Source: Limnochordia bacterium
GTDB lineage: Bacteria > Bacillota > Limnochordia > DUMW01
NCBI GenBank assembly: GCA_023230925.1
Contig: JALNWK010000026.1
Span: 1-34,829 of the forward strand
Direction: 5' to 3'
DNA length: 34,829 nt
In this document: positions 25,933 to 34,643 of the stretch, in pieces
Layout of the letters: the number at the start of each line of letters is the position of its first letter
Numbering within the stretch: position 1 is the first letter of the stretch
Position numbers and translations under genes: made by a program
The notes under the pieces: generated by a model
Told to the model about the DNA's origin: nothing
The model's database searches: none
The model's input: the letters and a program-made list of their open reading frames with translations, nothing else

Positions 25933-27589
25933 CATTCTTTGTGGTGGATGTAGAAACCGGTGGCTCAAACTCGCCAATGCAGTTCCATACGATTTTGATA
26001 CGCTGTACCCGTCGGCCATCAATGCGCTCTGCCTTGTAAACAAAGATTTTTTCAACGAATTCCCGTATAACCTCGGCTGTGAGTTCATTTATGTCCGTAT
26101 ACTTTCTTACCAGTGAGAGGAAGTGGTTAACATTGAGAGCGCTTTCTTTTTCCTCTGTCATAATGGATTTCAGTTCCGTTACTCGCTTCTCAAGAGTCTG
26201 CTGCTCGGCTTCATAGTTTGCGGTCATCTTTGTAAAACGCTCATCGGATATCTTGCCCTCTATGTTATCTTCATAGAGCCTTTGAATAATCTCGTCCAGC
26301 TTGGCGATGCGGGCCTGTGCCTGTTCCAATTCGCGTCTGCTGTCACGCATACTTTTGTCAAGCTCTGACCTTGTTTTCTTAGTTACCATTTCCACGAATT
26401 CGTCCTCACAGTCTCTGGCAAAAGCCGTTACGCGGCGTATACCGTCAAGGAGCAGTTCCTCAACGACCGCATTGCGTATCTGGTGTGAACTGCATCCGCC
26501 TTTTATCTTGCGGTAGGTAGCGCATACAAAATACTCTTTTTCATGTTCCCAACCCCGCCCACGCACCTGATACATTTTGTTTCCGCAATCCGCACAGAAC
26601 ATCATGCCGGAGAGAAGCGGCATTTCACCCATCGGTGTGAGCCTGCGTCTGCCATCCCTGATTCTTTGCACTACTTCGAATACGGATTCCTCAATAATTG
26701 CTTCGTGGGTATTCTTGAAGATCATCCACTCCGACGGGTCATTTTTCATCTGCTTTTTCTGCTTATAGGACTTGCGGTAAGTTTTGAAATTAACCGTATG
26801 TCCCAAATACTCCTGCCTTGAAAGCATATGAACTATTGTGCTGCCTCGCCAGACATAATCATCGTCATGGCCTCTGTTGTCCGGAATATTGATTCCGTTT
26901 TTCCTGGCGTGAGCCGTTGGATTCATAATTCTGCGCCTTGTGAATTCCTTGGCTATCTGCGAAGGGCCATACCCTTGCATACACAAGCGGAATGCCTCGC
27001 GCACAACTTTGGCGGCTTCTTCATCGACTATCCAGCGTGTCTTGTCTTCCGGGTCTTTGATGTAGCCATAAGGCGGATTGGTGCAAAGCGGTTTGCCGGA
27101 TTGCCCTTTCGACTTGAAAACGGCGCGTATCTTCTTGCTCGTATCCTTGGCATACCATTCGTTGATGATATTAAGAAACGGTGTAAAATCGCTGTCCTGC
27201 TGGTTGGCACTGTCAACATTATTGTTTATTGCTATGAAGCGAATGTCGGAGCCGGGAAAGAGCACTTCGGTATAATAGCCGACCTTTAGATAATCTCTTC
27301 CGAGACGGCTCATGTCCTTGACAATGATGGTGCCAATCCTGCCTTCTTCCACTAGGGAGATAAGGCGCTGCCAATCCGGGCGGTCGAAGTTCGTACCGCT
27401 ATAGCCATCATCCACAAAGAACTCAGTGTTTGTAAAACCGTTGTCATCAGCGTACTTCTGTAAAATGGTCTTCTGATTTTTAATGCTGTTAGAATCACCC
27501 TGCAGCTCGTCATCTCGTGAAAGACGGCAATACAGAGCGGTTATTTTATCGTTATTCTTCACAGCAGTATAAGACTGCCTGCTATTCAT
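25919..27589 (-). CDS. Large serine recombinase (TnpX-type)
   Basis: About 556 residues. The N-terminal resolvase domain (~15-165) has the nucleophile S24 in YCRLSRDDE, DDGYSGTNFDRPDW and IVKDMSRLGRDYLKVG. A recombinase domain follows (~175-300), then a zinc ribbon (~330-375, CADCG and later cysteines), a coiled-coil stretch (~410-490) and a C-terminal tail. It catalyses integration and excision between short att sites. The track start 22 codons upstream lacks a ribosome site; ATG 27589 has GGAGG 7 bases before it. Its gene lies right at the left end of the element, next to the presumed att site. Confidence 0.94.
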   Translation of the reverse strand: MNSRQSYTAVKNNDKITALYCRLSRDDELQGDSNSIKNQKTILQKYADDNGFTNTEFFVDDGYSGTNFDRPDWQRLISLVEEGRIGTIIVKDMSRLGRDYLKVGYYTEVLFPGSDIRFIAINNNVDSANQQDSDFTPFLNIINEWYAKDTSKKIRAVFKSKGQSGKPLCTNPPYGYIKDPEDKTRWIVDEEAAKVVREAFRLCMQGYGPSQIAKEFTRRRIMNPTAHARKNGINIPDNRGHDDDYVWRGSTIVHMLSRQEYLGHTVNFKTYRKSYKQKKQMKNDPSEWMIFKNTHEAIIEESVFEVVQRIRDGRRRLTPMGEMPLLSGMMFCADCGNKMYQVRGRGWEHEKEYFVCATYRKIKGGCSSHQIRNAVVEELLLDGIRRVTAFARDCEDEFVEMVTKKTRSELDKSMRDSRRELEQAQARIAKLDEIIQRLYEDNIEGKISDERFTKMTANYEAEQQTLEKRVTELKSIMTEEKESALNVNHFLSLVRKYTDINELTAEVIREFVEKIFVYKAERIDGRRVQRIKIVWNCIGEFEPPVSTSTTKNEKSA

Positions 27590-27664
27590 GTTTACCTCCT
27601 TTCCGACAGTCTTCAAGCGGTACTCTATGTTCCCGTACTGCCGCGAAGAAGTCAAGTTATTTGT

Positions 27665-27826
27665 TTAAGAAGCCTTATTTAATTCAAGCTTTGCTGTGCC
27701 GTTAAGTATCATTCGTTTCAGCTTGTCATAGGCGGTTTCTTTGGCAGTGCTGCTGACTGCTGATTCTATAATGTAGAGCGTATCACCGATTACCTTTTCG
27801 GTAACGCAGATGGTCTTCTCAGCCAT
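27665..27826 (-). CDS. TnpW-like transposon-encoded small protein
   Basis: A 53-residue protein, MAEKTICVTEKVIGDT at the start, ending in KLELNKAS, with AGGAGG about 8 bases before the ATG. Sequence (VTEKVIGDTLYIIES, YDKLKRMIL) and position just upstream of a large serine recombinase match the small TnpW family of Clostridium-type transposons as I recall it. The family has no firmly known function. It lies 75 bases before the recombinase gene and is probably co-transcribed. Confidence 0.82.
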   Translation of the reverse strand: MAEKTICVTEKVIGDTLYIIESAVSSTAKETAYDKLKRMILNGTAKLELNKAS

Positions 27827-28018
27827 AAGGCACTCCTCCTTTCTGACATTGGGGTAGGGGGTAACAAATCCTTACACCCTTTCGATCGTGCAACGGGCGT
27901 GGGGTTTCGCGCGAAAAAACGCGAATTCAAACGGGGTATTAAGGGAACAACCGGGATAAAATGCGAATAATTGAAATAAACTTGGTGTGTATTTCATCTT
28001 GAAAAGTGCTTTTTTAGG

Positions 28019-28053
28019 TGAAAAGGCACAGCAGGATTTTCCACTGTGCCTTT
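28019..28053 (-). terminator. Intrinsic terminator of the capsid operon
   Basis: AAAAGGCACAG (28021-28031) pairs with CTGTGCCTTT (28044-28053); on the minus strand a TTTT run follows the stem. It lies 13 bases after the capsid stop codon and separates the capsid transcript from tnpW. The 190 bases between it and tnpW (27827-28018) hold a TTCGCG/CGCGAA hairpin (27906-27925) and no gene. Confidence 0.85.
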
Positions 28054-28065
28054 CCACCATATGTC

Positions 28066-29013
28066 TTAACCGTTGGTTCCAGTATTCTTCTGAATTACCT
28101 TCACTGCCTCTTGGCGGATAAGTTTTCCGTCAATAAACTCAAAGGCAAGGTAACCTATCTGGTCGAGCAGGGCAAACTTCTCTGAGAGCGCCCTCACGCT
28201 GACAGGGCTTCTGCAGATGATCCAGTAGTAGCTGAAATCACCGAAGGCAACAGGCTTTGACCCGGACTCCATATCCGGCATAAACTCGGAGACAAATACC
28301 TTTTTGCCGAGAATGGTATCATCGCTGTCGCGCCAAAGGTAGTTTCCGGCTTCATCCTTCATTGTGCGAAGGGCAAGGGCTGTCTTATCGTTCATGAGCC
28401 ATACAGCATTTTTGCGGTATTCCGGCTTCACAGAGAAGTACAGGCGGATTATATCATCATAGGTGATTTCATCAACAGCATAGGCAACCTCAGCGCCGTT
28501 TACACCGTTTAAGATACCTGTCGGCATTTGTACACCGGTACCGTTAATAAAGGCGTTGTCCTCAGCTTTGGCAAAGTTCCTGGCAAGGCGCTTTACAAGG
28601 TAGCTTTCAATGTCGAATGCGGCATCGCGGACAAAGTCCGAATTCATTTTTACAAGAACAGCGAGCTTATGGCTTTCAACGGTGTATTGAGTGAAATCAT
28701 TTAGTCCGTCAAAAACTGGGATAGCGCCGCCTTCCGGCACAAATTGCACAAGGTCATCGTATTCCTTTGCAAGGATATGATAACTGCCTTCATATACGTT
28801 AAAGGTTGTGCCGATTTTACGGAACAGGCTCTCGCTTATGATGGCTGCTTCATATTTGTTATTTGTGGCATTTGGCATGACATAAGTACCCGTCTCGCTG
28901 CTGCGGCCTTCGGAAAGTCCGGAATAATCGCTTTCCTGGCCGCGCATGGCATTCCAGAAGTGCTTGCTGTAATCCGGCTGACCGGTATATACTCTGACTT
29001 CAGTATAATTCAT
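28066..29013 (-). CDS. HK97-fold phage major capsid protein
   Basis: A 315-residue protein with the course of HK97-type major capsid proteins: TGTYVMPNATNNKYEAAI (start of the fold), a P-loop/E-loop region, then LVKMNSDFVRDAAFDIESYL, FAKAEDNAFINGTGVQMPTGIL, the A-domain segment VWLMNDKTALALRTMKDEAG and a GDFSYYWI ending. The body starts after only ~35 residues, so there is no ~100-residue delta (scaffold) domain. ATG 29013 has AAGGAGGGG overlapping the stop of the zinc-ribbon gene. No protease, portal, terminase or tail gene is near. It may form small particles for the element, work as an encapsulin-like shell, or be a phage remnant. Confidence 0.85.
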   Translation of the reverse strand: MNYTEVRVYTGQPDYSKHFWNAMRGQESDYSGLSEGRSSETGTYVMPNATNNKYEAAIISESLFRKIGTTFNVYEGSYHILAKEYDDLVQFVPEGGAIPVFDGLNDFTQYTVESHKLAVLVKMNSDFVRDAAFDIESYLVKRLARNFAKAEDNAFINGTGVQMPTGILNGVNGAEVAYAVDEITYDDIIRLYFSVKPEYRKNAVWLMNDKTALALRTMKDEAGNYLWRDSDDTILGKKVFVSEFMPDMESGSKPVAFGDFSYYWIICRSPVSVRALSEKFALLDQIGYLAFEFIDGKLIRQEAVKVIQKNTGTNG

Positions 29014-29026
29014 GGCGTTCCCCTCC

Positions 29027-29332
29027 TTAAATCTTATCGCAGAATGGACAGGCATAGAGACCGAGGTCATGGTAGCTGAGCGATCTTCCCACCTGTTTCA
29101 AGTGGTGGTGGCATTTCGGACACAGAATGCTATATGCCATAGCACCTTCAATGGTATGAGGATGCTTTGCATGGAGGCGGTATCGCATTTTTAACTTTCC
29201 TTTATCGTCTTCGATGACAACATCGGAAAGATGCAGGTCGCACATGGCTTGGGCATACTCATCGGAATAATAAGTGTGCTGCGGTCGCAGCAGAGTGCCT
29301 TCCTTGTTCATTTTCATAAGCGGATAATTCAT
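29027..29332 (-). CDS. Small zinc-ribbon protein coupled to the capsid gene
   Basis: A 101-residue protein with two CXXC pairs, CPKC (residue ~70) and CPFC (~96), that should form one zinc ribbon in its C-terminal third. The start has GAGGAGGG in front. It ends 13 bases before the capsid ATG, and its stop codon lies inside the ribosome site of the capsid gene, so the two are translationally coupled. I do not recognise a named family. It could be a capsid-associated or DNA-binding protein. Confidence 0.7.
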   Translation of the reverse strand: MNYPLMKMNKEGTLLRPQHTYYSDEYAQAMCDLHLSDVVIEDDKGKLKMRYRLHAKHPHTIEGAMAYSILCPKCHHHLKQVGRSLSYHDLGLYACPFCDKI

Positions 29333-29455
29333 GTTTTTCCCTCCTCAAAATTAAGATGTTTGAATGCGGTTGATGATATTTTCTGTAGATCTAATTGCTG
29401 AGTGTTCGTCATGATGAATCGCTATAGCTGTTCCTCCCTCCAGTGATACTTCCGG

Positions 29456-29750
29456 TGACAGAAGTGACGGTTCAGTGACAGTAGTTTTGATGAACTGTCA
29501 CGCTGAAAAGCGACTCGTAGCAAGGCTTTTATAGCTTAAGTGACAAAAATGACAGAACTTTTCATTTCATACTCACAACAGCTCATAATCCTTTCCTTGT
29601 TCTCTGTACAATTCCAAACTTTATTTTTCCCGCTAAGAAGTTTGAAAGACTGTCACTACTGTCACTTGTGGCTGGAAACCCTTGATATATGGGCGTTTTC
29701 GCGGTGACAGTTGCCTGTGAGAACTGTCACTCGACTGTCACTTCTGTCAC
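29456..29750. repeat. Field of TGACAG/CTGTCAC repeats, probable replication origin (iterons)
   Basis: TGACAG occurs at 29456, 29476, 29550 and 29705, near-copies at 29465 (TGACGG) and 29541 (TGACAA), and the inverse CTGTCAC at 29495, 29650, 29659, 29724, 29735 and 29744. Several are spaced 9-11 bases apart, about one helix turn. Between the two clusters is an AT-rich stretch (about 29556-29640). The field directly follows the stop end of the primase-helicase gene, which is where such elements often keep their origin. The rest of 29333-29752 holds no gene. Confidence 0.75.
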
Positions 29751-29752
29751 TT

Positions 29753-32053
29753 TTAAGCAAGAAAATCCGTACTGTCATAGCCATAAGCCTTCTTGTACTG
29801 CTCCTTTGCCTCAATAGTGAGAGTGAGGTTTTTATAATAGGTGCCTTTATTGGTATGAACGGTCATTTCCTTAAAGGTGCAGCCGAGATGGGATGCCAAT
29901 GTCTCTCTGAACTCTTTGGCTGTCTTGGCAAAACCGTTATTGTTGTCATGGCACCATGCCCTGTAAACATCGTAGATGCGGCTCGTTGTAGCGGAATCAT
30001 TAAACTTGCCTTCTGACCGCTCGCACATACATTCCTCATAGAAGGAGATCACAGTATTGTTCTCCGACATATATTGCTCTCTTGCAAGGCTTACACTGTC
30101 CGGCTCGGAAAAGCTGTACCCGTTTGCAATGACCGCCTGCAGCGCCTTAACAGCCTTGTAGACGATGCCATCTCGCTCGGCATACATTTTGTCAAGGAGT
30201 GTTTTGTCCTGCTTGTCCTTTGGAATGACATTAGGGCAGCGCACCACCATAATACGGTCATAGACCCATCTGCCATCATCGCCGCCAAACTTGGGAAGTC
30301 TGTTCATGCAAAACCAGAGCAGCCCGTTGTAGGTGAACTCAAAGGCCTGCTGTCCTTTGAACTCGGCATATAGGCTGTCGCCGCCGGTTATTTTCTTAAA
30401 TGTTTTCAACTCATCTACGGATAGAAAACTCATATCAGAGCTACCGGCAAGTCGTGTGCCGTAAATCGCGCCGGTGCCGAAACGCGCTTCAATCTCCTTA
30501 AGGTCGATTCCTATAAAGTTACCCTTGCCGAGCAACCGCTCTACAAGACTCTTTAGCTGAGATTTGCCGGTGTCGCCATCGCCGACAAGGAAAAGCGCTT
30601 TTTTCATTCGCCATCCCTTGATGTTGGAGATGCATACACCGATAAACTCAAGTAGCAGGTGTTCTATGGCCTTGTCTCCGCCTGTGAGGGTGCGCATATA
30701 CCTGTCGAAGACCGGCGTGGGCGTTTCCCTTCCTGTCCAGTTGCACGGAATTTGAATGGTGGAGAGGATATCCGGGGAGTGTGGTACAAGAATGGCGTTA
30801 TCTGCAGTGATACGGAGCAGGCCATTTCTGAAGTTGATTAAATCCTCATCGGCGTTCAATTCATCCTGGCTAACATAATTAAGGTCAGTGGTGATATGCT
30901 GTAAAGTTTCGCTGACGATGCCCATTCTCACAAGTTCCTCGTCATAATCTGCGATGTACTGCTTGATAATGCCCATCAGCATATTGTCGGCATAGAGCCG
31001 ATAACAGCCGTTTTCGTAGACATATTTCAAAAGGCCCTGCTTTCCGTTATCCCTTACAAGCACATAGCGGAGGTGCTCGCGTACGTACTTTGCAAGGAGC
31101 GGAACGCTGACATAGGGTTCACCGGTCTGTTCGTGAAATTTGATGAAGTACGGATGCTCCATCCTGGATTTATGGAAAATGCCATGACAGGCATCGATAC
31201 CGGCATTGATGGTGGCTTCTCTGTAATCGTCACGCTCCCATTTTTCACGGTAGAGGGCAGAACTGCGGAAGATATCATCAATAGCAGCAGGATCAGGCCC
31301 AGTGCGAAAGGCAATCATGGCGCACAGTGCCGCGTCAGCCTCGGAGTGTGAGTTATATCCGGAGATATCTCCATCGTCATATAGTTTCTTGAACTTATCT
31401 CCGTTTTTCTGTTTGCGGAGATTGCAGACAATATCAAAAGTGGCGCGGTCACCATCACGTTTTTCGCTGTATCTTGCTTTCCTGGACTTCCTCATATTCT
31501 TATCGAGAGTGAGCAAAATGGCTGCTGTGCTTTCTTTAAGTGGCTCATTCAGAATCACATCGCCGGTATAGGCTGCAAAGCGATTTGTAAGTCCGCCTAT
31601 ATAAAGCTCCAAATGATTGCTTGGATTTTTCATATAGTAAGCTTTATCTAGTCTGGGATTGCCGTTTTTGTCTGCATAAGTCGGTAGTTTCTCAAAATTA
31701 CACTTACCGTAAATATGAATACCATTTCCGCTGACGGAACGCTCGGTATAGGAGTTAAAACGTTCAAGCAGTATCTGTACGAAGGGATCTGTGATAGGCC
31801 TGTGGTCGATGTCAAGGAAGAAGTAGCCTTTAGGTATTACAAAACCTAAACCTGCAGCGCTTTGCTTAGTCAGTGAGCTAAGTGCTTCGTCGTAGGTAAC
31901 CCATGTGTGCCGGTATTTTTCATTAGTGCCTGTCGCCCCACCGCCAGCAGCAAAGGGAATTTTGTTGATACGGTCGCCATCCATTTCTTTGCGCCAAAGA
32001 AACCATATCTTCATATCCATCAGTTCCTGCATTGCGTTTGCCGTTTTGTCCAC
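29753..32053 (-). CDS. PrimPol-SF3 helicase replication protein (D5/P4 type)
   Basis: A 766-residue replication initiator. The N-terminal archaeo-eukaryotic primase-polymerase domain has the metal aspartates D81 and D83 in FFLDIDH, H113 in SGNGIHIYG and LELYIGG. A linker with helical PriCT-like content follows, then a D5_N region and a superfamily 3 helicase with Walker A GDGDTGKS (K497 counted from 32053). It should open, prime and unwind the element DNA at the repeat field next to its gene. The start is uncertain: GTG 32053 overlaps its own GAGGAGG site, while ATG 32032 is 20 bases away from it. Confidence 0.92.
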   Translation of the reverse strand: MDKTANAMQELMDMKIWFLWRKEMDGDRINKIPFAAGGGATGTNEKYRHTWVTYDEALSSLTKQSAAGLGFVIPKGYFFLDIDHRPITDPFVQILLERFNSYTERSVSGNGIHIYGKCNFEKLPTYADKNGNPRLDKAYYMKNPSNHLELYIGGLTNRFAAYTGDVILNEPLKESTAAILLTLDKNMRKSRKARYSEKRDGDRATFDIVCNLRKQKNGDKFKKLYDDGDISGYNSHSEADAALCAMIAFRTGPDPAAIDDIFRSSALYREKWERDDYREATINAGIDACHGIFHKSRMEHPYFIKFHEQTGEPYVSVPLLAKYVREHLRYVLVRDNGKQGLLKYVYENGCYRLYADNMLMGIIKQYIADYDEELVRMGIVSETLQHITTDLNYVSQDELNADEDLINFRNGLLRITADNAILVPHSPDILSTIQIPCNWTGRETPTPVFDRYMRTLTGGDKAIEHLLLEFIGVCISNIKGWRMKKALFLVGDGDTGKSQLKSLVERLLGKGNFIGIDLKEIEARFGTGAIYGTRLAGSSDMSFLSVDELKTFKKITGGDSLYAEFKGQQAFEFTYNGLLWFCMNRLPKFGGDDGRWVYDRIMVVRCPNVIPKDKQDKTLLDKMYAERDGIVYKAVKALQAVIANGYSFSEPDSVSLAREQYMSENNTVISFYEECMCERSEGKFNDSATTSRIYDVYRAWCHDNNNGFAKTAKEFRETLASHLGCTFKEMTVHTNKGTYYKNLTLTIEAKEQYKKAYGYDSTDFLA

Positions 32054-32081
32054 CTCCTCTCTGCTGCATTTTGTGCTGCCA

Positions 32082-32258
32082 TTATTCGTGCGCCGAGTTT
32101 ATGACCAGCCACTCCTTAAAAGCTTCAACCGGAATCAGGATTCTCGTACCAACCCGTATGACTGGAAATCCCGGCTTTTTTACAAGTTCGTAGGCCTTCG
32201 GCAGACTAATGCCCATCTGTGCCGACAGTTCCTGCACACTCATGGTCGTCTTTTCCAT
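32082..32258 (-). CDS. Excisionase-type helix-turn-helix DNA-binding protein
   Basis: A 58-residue MerR-like winged-helix protein: VQELSAQMGISLPKAYELVK forms the recognition part and PVIRVGTRILIPVEAFKEWL the wing and end, as in Tn916-like excisionases and the HTH_17 family. ATG 32258 follows AGGAGG at the right distance; a longer frame start upstream lacks one. It ends 28 bases before the primase gene. It may act as recombination directionality factor for the serine recombinase or as a regulator of the replication module. Confidence 0.85.
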   Translation of the reverse strand: MEKTTMSVQELSAQMGISLPKAYELVKKPGFPVIRVGTRILIPVEAFKEWLVINSAHE

Positions 32259-32471
32259 TTTCTCTTTCCTCCTTGTCTTGATAGTTGTTTTAGTCTCTAC
32301 ATCCACCATTCGCTACCGTTCCTAAGGCAGCCACCTGATCGTGGTCTCCTCGTATCCGATTGCAGCAGAAGCGCTCCGGCTTTCACCATCGTGGCGGCGA
32401 CGCAGCAAAAGTATCTCTTGCGGGTGGACTATTCAGTTGTCAAGGAACCGGAAATTAAGTGGTTTTACAAT

Positions 32472-32535
32472 TTGTTCTTGTTTTCAATGCCATTGTATAA
32501 TACAATGTAAGTGATGTTAAATTTTCATCGCTTAC
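32472..32535 (+). promoter_or_regulatory. Promoter with two stacked palindromes
   Basis: -35 TTGTTC (32472-32477), 18-base spacer, -10 TATAAT (32496-32501). The -10 box lies inside a perfect 8-1-8 palindrome CATTGTAT-A-ATACAATG (32491-32507). A second inverted repeat GTAAGTGATG/CATCGCTTAC (32507-32516 and 32526-32535, one mismatch) follows at the transcription start. Both look like operator sites. The remaining 32259-32471 shows no gene. Confidence 0.7.
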
Positions 32536-32565
32536 AATAACGATTACATTTAAAGGATGATTGCC

Positions 32566-33549
32566 ATGAAAAAACTGCCGGTAGAAAACCTCGGCTTTGT
32601 TGAAATTGGCGGCGTTGGCGAGATGATATATAGGGCTGTGCGATTTCCCGAGTATGTTCCGGACTATGACGACGACGGCGAAGTATTAAAGCCCGTTTTC
32701 ACAGGGCTTCATGCTCCGGAAAGCGGTACTGATTATTCGCTTACCGGACAGGAGCTATTGGTCAGTCTGTGTAATCTTTACGGAAAATTAAATAACCCAG
32801 ACAGCACTGTTTCGATTACAGATGCCGTCTGGGATTGGTGCAGAAACAATATTCATCCTTACAATATAGACAGTCTCTATGAAATGTTGAATAGCGAAAA
32901 CTTTGCCCATATAACATACATGGATCTGATTCAGAAAGATGCCGCATTCTATGTAAATCAATTCATAAAGGATTTATGCAGTCTGGGTACTGTATTTGAG
33001 TTTTACTTTGCCTTGAGAAGGGTTAAATACTACGGAGAAATCGACTACGCAAGGAATCTTTATTATGAAGGCAGGCTTTGCGACAGTCTCGCTTTTCTTG
33101 AAAAATACCGACAATACGAGGATGATGAGGAATACAAGGCCCGTATATTAGAGAACTACAATGACCATGTATCCCAAGCGATAGATATGTTCCCGGACTT
33201 CCGTATGAGGCTGAAATTGGATAAGAAAACCGGGAAAGTGATGTACGGCGCCGACATTCAATCGGTATTCGATATTTGCTGGTACACCTTTTCCAGAATG
33301 GTGGCTGACGTTGCACCACCGGTGGATGAAGATTTAAACTATTTTGAATCGCAAGGCTCGATACTCTCATGCCTTGCCTGCGGCAAATACTTTGTACGGC
33401 ATTCAAGCCGCCAGCTATATTGTAATAGTTGGGATTGCCAAGCCGAGCGGAATCGGAGAAACAGGCGAGCGAGCTATGCCCGGAAGAAGGCGGCTGAAGT
33501 AGAAAACAAAAATAAAAGATCTCGTTACCGGCCCGGTTTGGTAAGGTAA
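32566..33549 (+). CDS. DUF6076-like protein with C-terminal zinc finger
   Basis: About 327 residues, the only clear rightward gene of the element. Its C-terminus (~269-310) has CLACGKYF, then YCNSWDCQAER and an Arg/Lys-rich tail RNRRNRRASYARKK, the CGNR-like zinc finger followed by a basic DNA-binding stretch. The middle part is mostly helical with many tyrosines and acidic residues and shows no known enzyme motif. I place it in the DUF6076 group from memory. ATG 32566 has AAAGGA 8 bases upstream, better than ATG 32557. With palindromes on its promoter it may control its own expression. Confidence 0.65.
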   Translation: MKKLPVENLGFVEIGGVGEMIYRAVRFPEYVPDYDDDGEVLKPVFTGLHAPESGTDYSLTGQELLVSLCNLYGKLNNPDSTVSITDAVWDWCRNNIHPYNIDSLYEMLNSENFAHITYMDLIQKDAAFYVNQFIKDLCSLGTVFEFYFALRRVKYYGEIDYARNLYYEGRLCDSLAFLEKYRQYEDDEEYKARILENYNDHVSQAIDMFPDFRMRLKLDKKTGKVMYGADIQSVFDICWYTFSRMVADVAPPVDEDLNYFESQGSILSCLACGKYFVRHSSRQLYCNSWDCQAERNRRNRRASYARKKAAEVENKNKRSRYRPGLVR

Positions 33550-33710
33550 TGAGGATAGATTATTCATTAATGTTACTGTGTTTTTTCAAACAAAAGACTT
33601 TTATATAGAAGAAATACCGCAATAGCAGAACATTTTGACACTGTAGTGAAGTATTTGATGTTTGGATTGGTTTAAATAAAACGAGGTTGCACGTTGCTAA
33701 TACTCGCTGC

Positions 33711-34643
33711 TCACTTTAGTCCCGCTTTATACATTAGTTCTTCAATTATAGTCCTAAATTTTAGAATGTGCGGCTTAATATCTTGCTGGGTGGTGTTAAA
33801 CCAAATTTTATGTGCCGAATAATTGCCGAGATCCTTAAATAATACCATGTCCTGACGAGTATTTGCTGACAGTGCCAAAGTGGAATTTTGCTCCGCATTT
33901 CTGATTATTTTATCAAGGGTTGAGTGCCGCCCACTTTTTTCGGTGATTTCCTCCTCAATACCAAGGTTTTGGTAAGTTAGTACCAAAAGTCCTTCTAATA
34001 GCCGCCTCATCATCACTGCTGTACAGTCAAAGAGATTATTCTCATAACTTGCATTAATCTGCTTGCATACGGATCGAATATTAGGCGAGAGGTTTTCGAA
34101 AATTGGAGTTGGAAGAATCGTGCCGTCTTGCTTAATACTGGTGTTGTCTTCATCTTCCCAATGGTTTATATCATCAATCCATTTTTCCATAGTATCAGAC
34201 CATTGCGACCAATTTCGAGATGAATTGATCAGCCTGTTTACTTCAGTCTGTAAATCCTTCAAAATTTGGTTATCTGTCCAGCCTGATTTTCTAAGGGCTA
34301 ATATGTATCTGTAAAGGATATCATCTGCTTTATAATCATTCCAATATGCATATATTTTTTTGCACTTGTTCTTGATATGGGATATCTCTTGGTCAATAGG
34401 GTTTTTAGACCTGTTGTAAGCTATTCCCCCAAGCTTATTTAAAAATTCATTAACTGATTCTTGAGTTAAGGCTCCATCTTTGTCATAATGAAAATACTGT
34501 TTTATACCAATATCAATGCATTCAACCAGCATCTCATATGGATATTTTCTAATGATTTGTGCCAATTGTGCTTTACCCCTCTCGTTAAGCGAATATGGCG
34601 CTATTTTCTCGTTTACAATTGTTTCAATTTTTTTACGGGCCAT
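33711..34643 (-). CDS. HEPN/DUF4145-like protein linked to a type I restriction system
   Basis: A 310-residue soluble protein. The C-terminal ~110 residues (from LFDCTAVMMRRLLEGLL to FKDLGNYSAHKIWF) resemble DUF4145, a HEPN-type helical domain, with the closing GNxxAH motif; the usual Arg before GN is Lys/Asp here, so RNase activity is doubtful. The N-terminal ~190 residues are helical, charged and not recognised. The start overlaps the hsdS end by 31 bases, and so the gene is part of the restriction operon. Accessory or abortive-infection role is inference. Confidence 0.65.
   Translation of the reverse strand: MARKKIETIVNEKIAPYSLNERGKAQLAQIIRKYPYEMLVECIDIGIKQYFHYDKDGALTQESVNEFLNKLGGIAYNRSKNPIDQEISHIKNKCKKIYAYWNDYKADDILYRYILALRKSGWTDNQILKDLQTEVNRLINSSRNWSQWSDTMEKWIDDINHWEDEDNTSIKQDGTILPTPIFENLSPNIRSVCKQINASYENNLFDCTAVMMRRLLEGLLVLTYQNLGIEEEITEKSGRHSTLDKIIRNAEQNSTLALSANTRQDMVLFKDLGNYSAHKIWFNTTQQDIKPHILKFRTIIEELMYKAGLK

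Noticed and set aside
29444..29752. CRISPR array
   Set aside because: Repeat unit is only 6-7 bases, occurs in both directions and has no constant spacer length; fits iterons instead.
31905..32510. Plus-strand 201-codon frame opposite the primase and excisionase genes
   Set aside because: Lies antisense to well-supported genes, has no ribosome site and no family likeness.
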